Shown here: positions 1 through 7,531 of the stretch, in pieces
How the letters are laid out: each line of letters begins with the position of its first letter
Numbering within the stretch: the stretch's first letter is position 1
NCBI GenBank assembly: GCA_016296635.1
Contig: JAEDIZ010000003.1
Coordinates: 1-56,362 of the forward strand
Length of the DNA stretch: 56,362 nucleotides
DNA from: Oscillospiraceae bacterium
GTDB taxonomy: Bacteria > Bacillota > Clostridia > Oscillospirales > Oscillospiraceae
Reading direction: 5' to 3'
Position numbers and translations under genes: made by a program
The notes under the pieces: generated by a model
Databases searched by the model: none
The model's input: the letters and a program-made list of their open reading frames with translations, nothing else
Told to the model about the DNA's origin: nothing

Positions 1-21
1 CTCTGTTAAAGATAGAAAAAG

Positions 22-62
22 GCGATACCTGGTTGTGAAAACCAAGTATCGCCAATTTTTCT
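22..62. terminator. Intrinsic terminator at left edge
   Basis: An inverted repeat with arms GGCGATAC and GTATCGCC, extended inward by TGGTT/AACCA across one mismatch, is followed by AATTTTTC. It would end a transcript entering from the left, whose gene lies outside the window. It separates rimM from whatever precedes it. Confidence 0.7.
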
Positions 63-176
63 TGTCGCACTCCTGTACGGCAGCTACCCTATGCCAGTAA
101 TGTTCTCATACTGTCTTATTGGAAGCTACGGAAAGGCGTGGTTTTAATTTATTTCCCTTATGAATGAAAGTGACTC

Positions 177-205
177 TTGTTTCCTCCTTCGAAAAAACAT
201 ATAAT
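177..205 (+). promoter_or_regulatory. Predicted sigma-A promoter for rimM-trmD
   Basis: TTGTTT (177-182), a 17-bp spacer and TATAAT (200-205) precede rimM by about 30 bp. Together with the terminator just upstream this suggests that rimM starts its own transcription unit here. Confidence 0.55.
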
Positions 206-237
206 ATAATTGATAATATATCCCATGGAGGATTCCC

Positions 238-735
238 ATGAAAAAACAGTATCTTCAGACCGGCAAAATCGTATCGACCCACGGCATACGCGGAGAAGTG
301 AAAATTCTTCCCTGGGCAGACGGCCCGGAATTTCTGCTGGAGTTCGACCGGATATTTTTGGACGGAAAAGAATATGAAGTGGAAAACAGCCGCGTGCAGA
401 AAACCTGCGTGCTGATGAAGCTGGCAGGCATTGATGATGTGGAAACAGCGTCCCGGCTCCGCGAGAAAATCGTTTTCATTGATCGCGATGATGTGGAACT
501 TCCGGAGGGGAGTATGTTTATTGCGGATCTGATCGGTTTGCCCGTTTTTGCGGACGGTGTCGAGATCGGAAAGGTAAAGGATATTCTGCCTATGCCGGCA
601 GGAGATGTCTATGAGATCAAGGGCGAGCATGAATACTTGATCCCGGCGGTGCCGGAGTTTATTCTGGAACGCAACGTAGACGAGGGCTTTATCCGCGTGA
701 AGCTCGTGGAAGGAATGCAGACCGATGCGCTTTGA
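238..735 (+). CDS. rimM: Ribosome maturation factor RimM
   Basis: 165 residues, the usual length for RimM, a cytoplasmic protein that binds ribosomal protein S19 and helps mature the head of the 30S subunit. The N-terminal RimM beta-barrel is recognisable (KIVSTHGIRGEVKILP near residues 10-25), and a PRC-barrel half begins about residue 95 (IADLIGLPVFADG). The ATG follows GGAGGA at 227-232. The gene overlaps trmD by 11 nt, the classic translationally coupled pair. In many Bacillota this pair sits between rpsP and rplS. Neither is next to it here: a terminator precedes it and a sirtuin follows trmD. Confidence 0.95.
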   Translation: MKKQYLQTGKIVSTHGIRGEVKILPWADGPEFLLEFDRIFLDGKEYEVENSRVQKTCVLMKLAGIDDVETASRLREKIVFIDRDDVELPEGSMFIADLIGLPVFADGVEIGKVKDILPMPAGDVYEIKGEHEYLIPAVPEFILERNVDEGFIRVKLVEGMQTDAL

Positions 736-1513
736 TATTATGACGCTGTTCCCGGATGCGGTGGATGCCATGATGCAGGAAAGCATTCTCGGCAGAGCGC
801 AGAAAAAGGGATTGATCGAAATCAACACCCATCAGATCCGGGACTACACGACAAATAAACAGAATCAGGTGGATGATTACCCCTACGGCGGCGGACGTGG
901 GGCGATTATGCAATGCGATCCGCTCTATAACTGCTGGGCAGCCATTCAGGATGAGCTGGGCGGCCATGCGCATACGATTTTTCTTTCGCCCTGCGGTTCG
1001 ACCTTCCATCAGGAAAAGGCGAAGCAGCTGGCGCAGAAGGAAGCAATCATCCTCGTCTGCGGACATTATGAGGGCATCGACCAGCGCTTTATCGATGAGT
1101 GCGTGGACGAGGAAATCTCCATCGGCGATTTTGTGCTGACGGGCGGCGAGCTGCCGGCGATGGTGATCGCGGATGCGGTCAGCCGGTTGGTACCGGGCGT
1201 GTTGGGCGATGACATCTGTTTTCAGGATGAAAGCCATTGGGACGGCCTTTTGGAGTATCCCCAGTATTCAAGGCCGGAAAACTGGCACGGCCTGCAGGTA
1301 CCGGAGGTGCTGCTTTCCGGCGATCACGCCAAGGTGGACAGATGGCGGAAAAAGCAGTCGATTCTGCGCACGATGCATCTGCGTCCGGATCTTTTTGCAA
1401 AGCTGAGATTCCCGTATAAAACACGGGCGGAGCGGAAGTTTGTTGCGGAACTGGAGGAGGAAGACGATGATTTCCGAAATCGAGACCCTAAAAACCTGGA
1501 TTACAGGAAGTGA
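725..1513 (+). CDS. trmD: tRNA (guanine-N1-)-methyltransferase TrmD
   Basis: 262 residues. TrmD makes m1G37 in tRNAs that read CNN codons, using S-adenosylmethionine, and prevents +1 frameshifting. Family signatures are plain: MRFDIMTLFPD at the N-terminus, PYGGGRGAIM near residue 55, and the SAM-binding trefoil-knot motifs GHYEGIDQR (about 113) and LTGGELPAM (about 138). It starts 11 nt inside rimM. Its last 47 nt overlap the following sirtuin gene, an unusually long same-strand overlap. The C-terminal tail after about residue 245 is acidic and looks poorly conserved, so the overlap may reflect a drifted stop codon. Confidence 0.96.
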   Translation: MRFDIMTLFPDAVDAMMQESILGRAQKKGLIEINTHQIRDYTTNKQNQVDDYPYGGGRGAIMQCDPLYNCWAAIQDELGGHAHTIFLSPCGSTFHQEKAKQLAQKEAIILVCGHYEGIDQRFIDECVDEEISIGDFVLTGGELPAMVIADAVSRLVPGVLGDDICFQDESHWDGLLEYPQYSRPENWHGLQVPEVLLSGDHAKVDRWRKKQSILRTMHLRPDLFAKLRFPYKTRAERKFVAELEEEDDDFRNRDPKNLDYRK

Positions 1514-2183
1514 CAACATCGTTTTTTTCGGCGGGGCGGGTGTTTCAACGGAATCCGGTGTGCCGGATTTTCGAAGTGTGGACGGACTGTATCATCAGAA
1601 GTTCGACTATCCGCCGGAAACGATCCTTTCTCACAGTTTTTTCTATCAGCATACGGAATACTTTTATAACTTCTACCGCGAAAAGATGCTGCCGCTTGAG
1701 GTCGAGCCAAATGCTGCCCATAAAAAACTGGCCCAATGGGAGCAGGAGGGCAAGCTGAAAGCGGTCGTGACGCAGAATATCGACGGCCTGCATCAGAAGG
1801 CCGGCAGCAGCTGTGTCTATGAGCTGCACGGCTCGGTACACCGCAATTACTGCCAGCGCTGCGGAAAGTTTTATTCGGCGGAATACATCCGCGACAGTGA
1901 GGGTAATCCGCATTGTGACTGCGGCGGGCTCATCAAGCCGGATGTGGTTTTGTATGAAGAAGGCCTTGATGAAGCGTGCATCGATGGCGCGGTGAAGGCA
2001 ATTGCGGCGGCGGACGTGCTGATCGTAGGCGGAACTTCTCTGACGGTCTACCCGGCGGCGGGTCTGATCCGCTACTATCGGGGAAATAAGCTGGTGCTGA
2101 TCAATCGGGACGAAACACCCTATGACAGCTATGCAGATCTCATTTTCCGCGACCCCATCGGCGAGGTACTTTCGCAGCTTTGA
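1467..2183 (+). CDS. NAD-dependent protein deacylase, sirtuin (Sir2/CobB family)
   Basis: 238 residues from the ATG at 1467, chosen because GGAGG lies just upstream at 1454-1460. The frame itself is open from 1440. Sirtuins remove acetyl or other acyl groups from lysines with consumption of NAD. Visible motifs are GAGVSTESGVPDFRS (NAD pocket), TQNIDGLHQKAG and ELHGS with the catalytic histidine. The zinc site is C-x2-C ... C-x-C (CQRCG ... CDCGG), followed by the GGTSL and INRDETPYD nucleotide motifs. It overlaps the end of trmD by 47 nt and is followed 17 nt later by a homocysteine methyltransferase, so the four genes probably share a transcript. Confidence 0.93.
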   Translation: MISEIETLKTWITGSDNIVFFGGAGVSTESGVPDFRSVDGLYHQKFDYPPETILSHSFFYQHTEYFYNFYREKMLPLEVEPNAAHKKLAQWEQEGKLKAVVTQNIDGLHQKAGSSCVYELHGSVHRNYCQRCGKFYSAEYIRDSEGNPHCDCGGLIKPDVVLYEEGLDEACIDGAVKAIAAADVLIVGGTSLTVYPAAGLIRYYRGNKLVLINRDETPYDSYADLIFRDPIGEVLSQL

Positions 2184-2200
2184 ATCTGGAGGAATCAATT

Positions 2201-3073
2201 GTGACAAGAACGGAATTTTCTGTCTGGTGTGCATCGGGTATTCATTTTTTAGACGGAGCGACAGGCAGCAATCTGATGAAAGCGGGCATGCCGAAAGCAG
2301 TATGCACGGAAAAATGGAATCTCGAGCACCCGGAAGCGATTCTTGCCCTGCAAAGAGCCTACCTGCAGGCTGGAAGCGAGATTGTCTATGCACCGACCTT
2401 CGGCGCAAACCGCGTGCTGTTGGCAAACCACGGCCTTGAAGGAGAGGTTTTGAAGCTGAACCGGGAACTGGCTGTGCTATCCAGACAGGCTGTTGGGCAG
2501 TCGGCCATGGTGGCGGGGGATATGACCACCACGGGCAGACCCGTTGACCCGGAGGATAACGGACAATACGCTGCTTTGCTGGATGTTTACAAAGAGCAGG
2601 CAGAGGCACTGCTGGAAGGCGGCGTGGAGCTTTTTGCGGTGGAAACCATGATGGGTGTCACGGAATGTATGGCGGCGGTGGAAGCGATCCGCTCACTGTG
2701 TGATCTTCCGATTCTGTGTACGCTTTCCGTGCAGTCGGACGGCAAGTGTTATTTTGACGGAAACGCCATGGAAGCAGCTGAAATTCTGGAACATCTGGGC
2801 GCTGATGCGGTAGGCATCAACTGCTCTTCGGGACCGGATCAGCTGGAGTCTGTAGTGCGCGGTATGAAAAAAGCCTGTATGCTGCCCATTGCGGCAAAGC
2901 CGAATGCAGGTCTGCCGCAGATCCTGGAAACCGGTGAGGCGGTTTATTCCATGATGCCGGAAGAATTTGCCCGGCATATGCGCAAGCTTGCGGATGCAGG
3001 TGCAACGCTGCTCGGCGGCTGCTGCGGGACAACACCTGCCCATATTGCGGCGCTTTGCAAGCTGAGCCGATGA
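2201..3073 (+). CDS. Homocysteine S-methyltransferase family protein
   Basis: 290 residues from a GTG at 2201, preferred because GGAGG at 2188-2192 is correctly spaced. A TTG at 2180 is also in frame but overlaps the sirtuin stop. The protein matches the zinc-dependent homocysteine-binding barrel of MetH, MmuM and YitJ: FLDGATGSNL at the start, GINCSSGP (first zinc cysteine) near residue 205, and GGCCGTTPAHI (the Cys-Cys zinc pair) at the C-terminus. It would transfer a methyl group to homocysteine. Lacking the folate, cobalamin and activation modules, it either uses another methyl donor or works with partners encoded elsewhere. Confidence 0.88.
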   Translation: MTRTEFSVWCASGIHFLDGATGSNLMKAGMPKAVCTEKWNLEHPEAILALQRAYLQAGSEIVYAPTFGANRVLLANHGLEGEVLKLNRELAVLSRQAVGQSAMVAGDMTTTGRPVDPEDNGQYAALLDVYKEQAEALLEGGVELFAVETMMGVTECMAAVEAIRSLCDLPILCTLSVQSDGKCYFDGNAMEAAEILEHLGADAVGINCSSGPDQLESVVRGMKKACMLPIAAKPNAGLPQILETGEAVYSMMPEEFARHMRKLADAGATLLGGCCGTTPAHIAALCKLSR

Positions 3074-3130
3074 GCATGCATTTGTGTATCAAAAACATAT
3101 ATCGGAATCTTTTTTCGTTGGAGGAGAACT

Positions 3131-4096
3131 ATGAAAATCGTTATCCTTGATTCATATTGTGTAAATCCGGGCGATCTGAGCTGGGAGAAACTGAGAGAGT
3201 TCGGCGATATCGCAGTTTACGATCGTACTTCTCTTTCGGATGAAAACGAAATCATCGATCGGATCGGTGACGCGGAAATCGTATTGACAAATAAAACGCC
3301 GATTTCGCGCAATGTGTTGATTTCATGTCCGTCTGTCAGACTTATCAGCGTTCTGGCGACCGGATATAATGCCGTTGACTGCAAGTCTGCGCATGAGCTT
3401 GGTGTCGTTGTCTGCAATACACCTGCCTACGGTACGGCTTCAGTTGCACAGCATACGTTTGCTTTATTGCTTGAAATCTGTCATCATGTTTCCCATCATT
3501 CCGATGCAGTCCATGACGGTAAATGGAGTTCCTGCTCCGATTTCTGCTTTTGGGATTATCCCTTATTGGAGTTGAGCGGAAAAACCATCGGCATTATTGG
3601 CTTCGGCGCCATTGGACAGGCCGTTGGCCGCATTGCGGCGTCTTTCGGTATGAACGTGATTGCGTATAGCCGTTCTCAGACTGATAGCGGCAGAATGATC
3701 GGGGAGTATGTCAGTTTGGACGAGCTGCTTCAAAGGTCAGATGTGATTTCTCTGCATTGTCCGCTTTTCCCGGAAACGGAGCAGATTATCTGCAGGGAAA
3801 CGATTGAGAAAATGAAAGACGGAGTCATTTTGCTCAATACCTCACGCGGCGGCTTGATCAATGAGTATGATGTCAGTGAAGCCTTGAATAGCGGGAAGAT
3901 TTCTGCGGCGGGCGTGGATGTTGTCAGTTCAGAGCCGATCAAAAATGAGAATCCGCTTCTTGGCGCGAAAAACTGTCTGATCACGCCGCATATTGCCTGG
4001 GCTCCCTTTGAAAGCCGGCGGCGCATCATTGCCTATGCATGGGAAAACATACATGCGTTCCTGGACGGACAACCGATCCATGTCGTAAACGGATAA
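3131..4096 (+). CDS. D-2-hydroxyacid dehydrogenase (glycerate/hydroxypyruvate-reductase type)
   Basis: 321 residues, the usual length for NAD-dependent D-isomer 2-hydroxyacid dehydrogenases. The Rossmann motif is GIIGFGAIGQAVG near residue 155. The catalytic Arg is in NTSRGGLINE, the Glu in SSEPIKNENPL and the His in TPHIAWAP. The N-terminal part (VILDSYCVNPGDLSW) resembles glycerate dehydrogenases of Clostridia, so reduction of hydroxypyruvate or oxidation of D-glycerate is the best guess; the exact substrate is not readable. GGAGGAG precedes the ATG. It stands 57 nt from the methyltransferase gene and may be the last gene of that unit. Confidence 0.88.
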   Translation: MKIVILDSYCVNPGDLSWEKLREFGDIAVYDRTSLSDENEIIDRIGDAEIVLTNKTPISRNVLISCPSVRLISVLATGYNAVDCKSAHELGVVVCNTPAYGTASVAQHTFALLLEICHHVSHHSDAVHDGKWSSCSDFCFWDYPLLELSGKTIGIIGFGAIGQAVGRIAASFGMNVIAYSRSQTDSGRMIGEYVSLDELLQRSDVISLHCPLFPETEQIICRETIEKMKDGVILLNTSRGGLINEYDVSEALNSGKISAAGVDVVSSEPIKNENPLLGAKNCLITPHIAWAPFESRRRIIAYAWENIHAFLDGQPIHVVNG

Positions 4097-4165
4097 GATC
4101 CATCCTTTCAGCTCCGCAGCAGATGCGAGTGTCTGCAAAAAAATGTTTATATCTGAAAAAAAGTG

Positions 4166-4193
4166 TTGACATTTTTCGCCTTTGTGATATAAT
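4166..4193 (+). promoter_or_regulatory. tRNA-Thr promoter
   Basis: A perfect TTGACA (4166-4171) and a perfect TATAAT (4188-4193) separated by 16 bp lie 18 bp before the tRNA. This is a strong stable-RNA type promoter. Confidence 0.75.
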
Positions 4194-4211
4194 AACGGAG
4201 CTGTCAGAGAT

Positions 4212-4287
4212 GCTGCTGTAGCTCAGTCGGTAGAGCGCGTCATTGGTAATGACGAGGTCGGCGGTCCGAATCCGCCCAGCAGCTCCA
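4212..4287 (+). tRNA. tRNA-Thr (anticodon GGT)
   Basis: A 76-nt cloverleaf with the acceptor stem GCTGCTG/CAGCAGC, D-arm TAGCTCAGTCGGTAGAGC, anticodon stem CGTCA/TGACG with loop TTGGTAA (anticodon GGT at 4245-4247), T-arm GGCGGTCCGAATCCGCC, discriminator T and an encoded CCA. It is transcribed alone from its own promoter and ended by a hairpin. Confidence 0.97.
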
Positions 4288-4290
4288 AAA

Positions 4291-4324
4291 AAGAACTACA
4301 CGTTTGTGGAGTTCTTTTTTTTTG
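4291..4324 (+). terminator. Terminator of tRNA-Thr
   Basis: The arms AGAACTACAC and GTGGAGTTCT (one mismatch) with loop GTTT are followed by nine Ts. Confidence 0.85.
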
Positions 4325-4483
4325 CAAAAAACAAACCAAATTGGGACAATGTTTTTTCGAAATATAGGAAGAGATCTGCTACGGAATGCATATATATAAA
4401 AACAAGGATATCACTTGAAAAGCATTGCAAAAATTACGAACGTTTTTGCGCTTTCCTTCTATTTGTAGGTTAAATTCCTAATA

Positions 4484-4498
4484 ATTCTTAATAGGAAT
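4484..4498 (+). repeat. Left copy of 15-bp inverted repeat
   Basis: ATTCTTAATAGGAAT. Its exact reverse complement occurs at 7271-7285. The pair brackets the broken surface-protein gene and its promoter. The match does not extend beyond 15 bp on either side. Confidence 0.6.
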
Positions 4499-4522
4499 TT
4501 ATGAACATTTGAAAAAATCCGA

Positions 4523-4551
4523 TTGAAAACATTGTAAGTACGTGCTATACT
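4523..4551 (+). promoter_or_regulatory. Predicted promoter upstream of surface-protein pseudogene
   Basis: TTGAAA (4523-4528), 17 bp and TATACT (4546-4551). It lies inside the inverted-repeat-bounded segment and more than 350 bp from the signal-peptide start. It may therefore serve a long leader or the small reading frame at 4670. Confidence 0.35.
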
Positions 4552-4911
4552 TTAACTGTATGTAGCTAATATGTTAGTAATTACTTACGAACTAAAAAAC
4601 GGTTTCCCATAAAACCTTTTTTCGGATTCACAGGCTATATGTGCATGCAGAATAGATGAGAGATTTTTCATGAAAAAATCGAATATTTCCCGTATTGGAA
4701 AGGCAATGATTGTAATTTGCGTTATGCATGTAGATGGTTATGATTTCTGCCGGAGCGCGGAACCGCTAGAGAACAAGTTTTGAATACGGTGAAGTGCTAT
4801 GCAGACGAAATATGCATCAATTCCGATTGAACTGTATGTCGGAAAGTGCTTTGTGCATGAGTATAACGGACAGTACCGTTCTGACCGCTGCCATAAATTT
4901 GAGAATGAGAG

Positions 4912-7235
4912 GTGCATGGAGAAATGAAAGAAATTAAGAGATTTGCTGCAATGCTGTTAGTACTTGTTATGACGCTGAACAGCATGTCTCTGTCTGCTTT
5001 TGCAGAGGATGAGCTGGCTGTCGAGGAACAGTCTTTGCTTGTATCTGATGCAGCGGATATAATTTCTGAACCCACATCCGCTGCGGTTGATCCATAAGAG
5101 GACGAGGATACTCCGGATTTGATGGCACCGCTTGGTGCTGCGAAAGTGCCTGCTTTGGCAAAAGCACCTGCTGATATCGGTGGTAACGGAGAACCGACAG
5201 AAATTCAGAAGGCAATTCTTCAGGAAGCAGAAAGACTGTATGGCTCCGGTTGCACGCAGTATGAACTGGTGGTCACCGGCGGTCCTTACGAAGACATACT
5301 GGCTGGCATGGATACCGATCAGTATAACATCTATGTTAACTACGCAAATGCAGATACCTTTGCGTTGGGTTCAGATGCTTCGCCTACATTATATAACAGC
5401 TATTACAACAATGTTGTTACGCTGAAGCTTCCGGATGGGCTGATCCTTTCTGACGATATGATGCGGTCGATGGAGGAAATCTATGATGACCTCATTGAAA
5501 GTGTTACACGCGAAGGAAACACCTACCAGGTTCGTCTTGCGGATTGCGATGCATATGCATCTTCAACTGCACAGTTTGCCATCAACCTGACTGTCTGCGG
5601 AAACGGCACGGAAAATGCTGTCAAGTCCTATACCTTTGATACAGATGCAGTCAGTTTTTCCAGTTCGTTTATGATTCTGGATAAAACGGGTGATGTAGTT
5701 GTTGAGCTGCGGGAATATACGCAGTCAACCAGTACGAGCATGAATCCGGTAAAGACGCACTCTCAGGATGAGTGGCTGATTGAGAAGAGCGTCAAGAAAA
5801 ACGACGGCAAAGATATTACAATCGACAAAAATGCAAAGACGGCCACCGTTACGTGGATCGTCGAATTAGGCCTCAAAAATACAAACGCTGATTCAGCATC
5901 CGCCAGCTCGGCCATGATGCGTGAACCGGAGGCCTATACGGAACTGAACGGACGCGATGCGATTGAGTTCATGCAAGTGAACGAGCATATGATGGCGTAC
6001 ATTCTGAAAGCTGACGGTTCAGGACTCGTCAACCCGACGCTGCAGAGTGTTACTGCGGTCAGAACCGGTGAACATGCGGCCACTGCCTCGGTCGGCGGTG
6101 CAGATTTTGAGCTGCTCTCTCTTCTGCCGCTTGATACGCGAAAGATTGACAGCGACGGAGATAAGCTTGTTGATCAGGAAGTTCCGGTTTATACAAAGTA
6201 TGAGATCACCGCGGTCTATGCATTGACAGATGATATGATTGCGCACTTTACGGAAGAGAACAGAAAAATCGAGTGCGACAATCAGGCCAGACTGTCCTAT
6301 AAGCTCTATACTATTGCCAATCCTGCGGATCAGACTGTATCCGCAGAGGCAGAGGCGCAGCTGCCGAAGCATGTGCCGGCTACGCTGAACATCAGTAAGA
6401 AGCTTTATAAATACGGCGCCAGAGACGCTGCTGCCTATGATGGTTCCCACGGCGCGATTTCGTATTTGATTTCTGCTGCGGTACCGTTTGATGTCTGGGT
6501 AAAATCCGGTAATACATAAGTAATACGGTTTGTGTTACGCTGATGGATAAAGGCGTTGAAGTCGGCGGTGACCTTTGGATCGACGAGGACTGGGATGGAA
6601 CGCAGGAAACCGAAAATCGCCGCGATTACAGTAATTACGCAATTGTAAATGCACTTCGTAATGCGATGAGCTTCAGTATCACCGACCTCCGCAAGGTTGC
6701 GTCCGGTGACAGCTCTGTTGTGTACGAGGATAATACCGGCGGTTATGAAAGCGTGAAACACTTCGCATTCAAGGAACTGAATGCGGCAATGCTCAAGGAA
6801 GGCGAGAACTCCCCGTATAGAGAAGACAAGACACTCGATATCAGCAAGCTGAAGACAACGGATCCGTACCGTTATCTGATTACCGCAGAGATCGGTGCTG
6901 TGAAGACGGATACGAACGGCAGATTTATGGCGAAGGCATTGACCGCGCCGAAGCCGCTCACGAAGGAGTATCTGCTGAGCATTTTCGAACTGACGGATCT
7001 CGGTGAATGATACTATATGTCCGACAATGCTGATGATACCGATGGTGTTACGATTGCAAACAAGAGAGACAGCAACTTCTTTGAGGTGACACCCGGATCC
7101 GGCATTTACAAAACAGCTCCGTTCTATCTGCACTACACTGCAAAGGTAGACCTGAGTAAGGACATCGGCTTTAAGATGTACCGCGATCTGGAGTTGGAGA
7201 AGATTGCAGCAGATGACGAAACAATTAAACAGTAG
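4912..7235 (+). pseudogene. Secreted surface protein with SdrD-B-like repeat, broken by two stops and a frameshift
   Basis: A GTG at 4912 or ATG at 4924 opens a clear signal peptide (basic start, MLLVLVMTL core, SAFAED cleavage region). After 61 codons a TAA (5095-5097) interrupts the frame, which resumes at once in the same frame through 6519. Near 6510-6520 the frame shifts by one base. Read across, the sequence continues smoothly into VGGDLWIDEDWDGTQE, a motif typical of SdrD-B/Cna-B-like beta-sandwich domains (compare also KTDTNGRF). An in-frame TGA (7008-7010) then interrupts it before a last segment that ends at 7235. There is no LPXTG motif or membrane anchor. The restored protein would have roughly 770 residues. 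Best read as a decayed adhesin or fimbrial-type protein. A reading error is a possible alternative for any one lesion, less so for three. Confidence 0.7.
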
Positions 7236-7270
7236 TTTTTTATAAAAAACACTTCCTATTTCTGCAGAAT

Positions 7271-7285
7271 ATTCCTATTAAGAAT
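7271..7285 (-). repeat. Right copy of 15-bp inverted repeat
   Basis: ATTCCTATTAAGAAT, the perfect reverse complement of 4484-4498, 36 bp after the end of the pseudogene. Confidence 0.6.
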
Positions 7286-7471
7286 AACACAGGATTTGGA
7301 TAAGGACAAGAAAAATGAATCTAGAACGGGAAAAACGGAATGAGAACAAACTTTGCGGTTTGGAAAATGAGAAGAACTTCCGGTTTTCGAGCATCAGAGC
7401 GCGCAGCTATGTGTTCTGCATCATCGGAGGTTTTATTGCGCCGGATTCCGCAACGCAGACAGAGAATTATC

Positions 7472-7500
7472 TTGTAGTATGTGGCATTGGGAAGTATAAT
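7472..7500 (+). promoter_or_regulatory. Predicted tex promoter
   Basis: TTGTAG (7472-7477), 17-bp spacer and TATAAT (7495-7500), 31 bp before the tex ATG. Confidence 0.5.
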
Positions 7501-7531
7501 AACAGAAAGTACCAGAACGGAAAGGAACATT

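Larger units (their letters stand above)
4325..4911. other. AT-rich intergenic region ahead of the surface-protein pseudogene
   Basis: No convincing gene. The stretch holds the left copy of a 15-bp inverted repeat (4484-4498), itself inside a small hairpin with arms AAATTCCTA and TAGGAATTT (4473-4500). A sigma-A-like promoter lies at 4523-4551. A 37-codon reading frame at 4670-4783 begins MKKSNISRIGKAM and looks like a weak signal-peptide start, perhaps a relic of another secreted protein. Composition is clearly more AT-rich than the flanking genes. Confidence 0.5.
7236..7531. other. Gap between the pseudogene and tex
   Basis: Contains the right inverted-repeat copy, a second partial copy of its core (TTCCTATT at 7253-7260), and the tex promoter. 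A reading frame opening at 7315 (MNLEREKRNENK) runs into tex in another frame and matches nothing I recognise. It is more likely debris than a gene. Confidence 0.4.
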
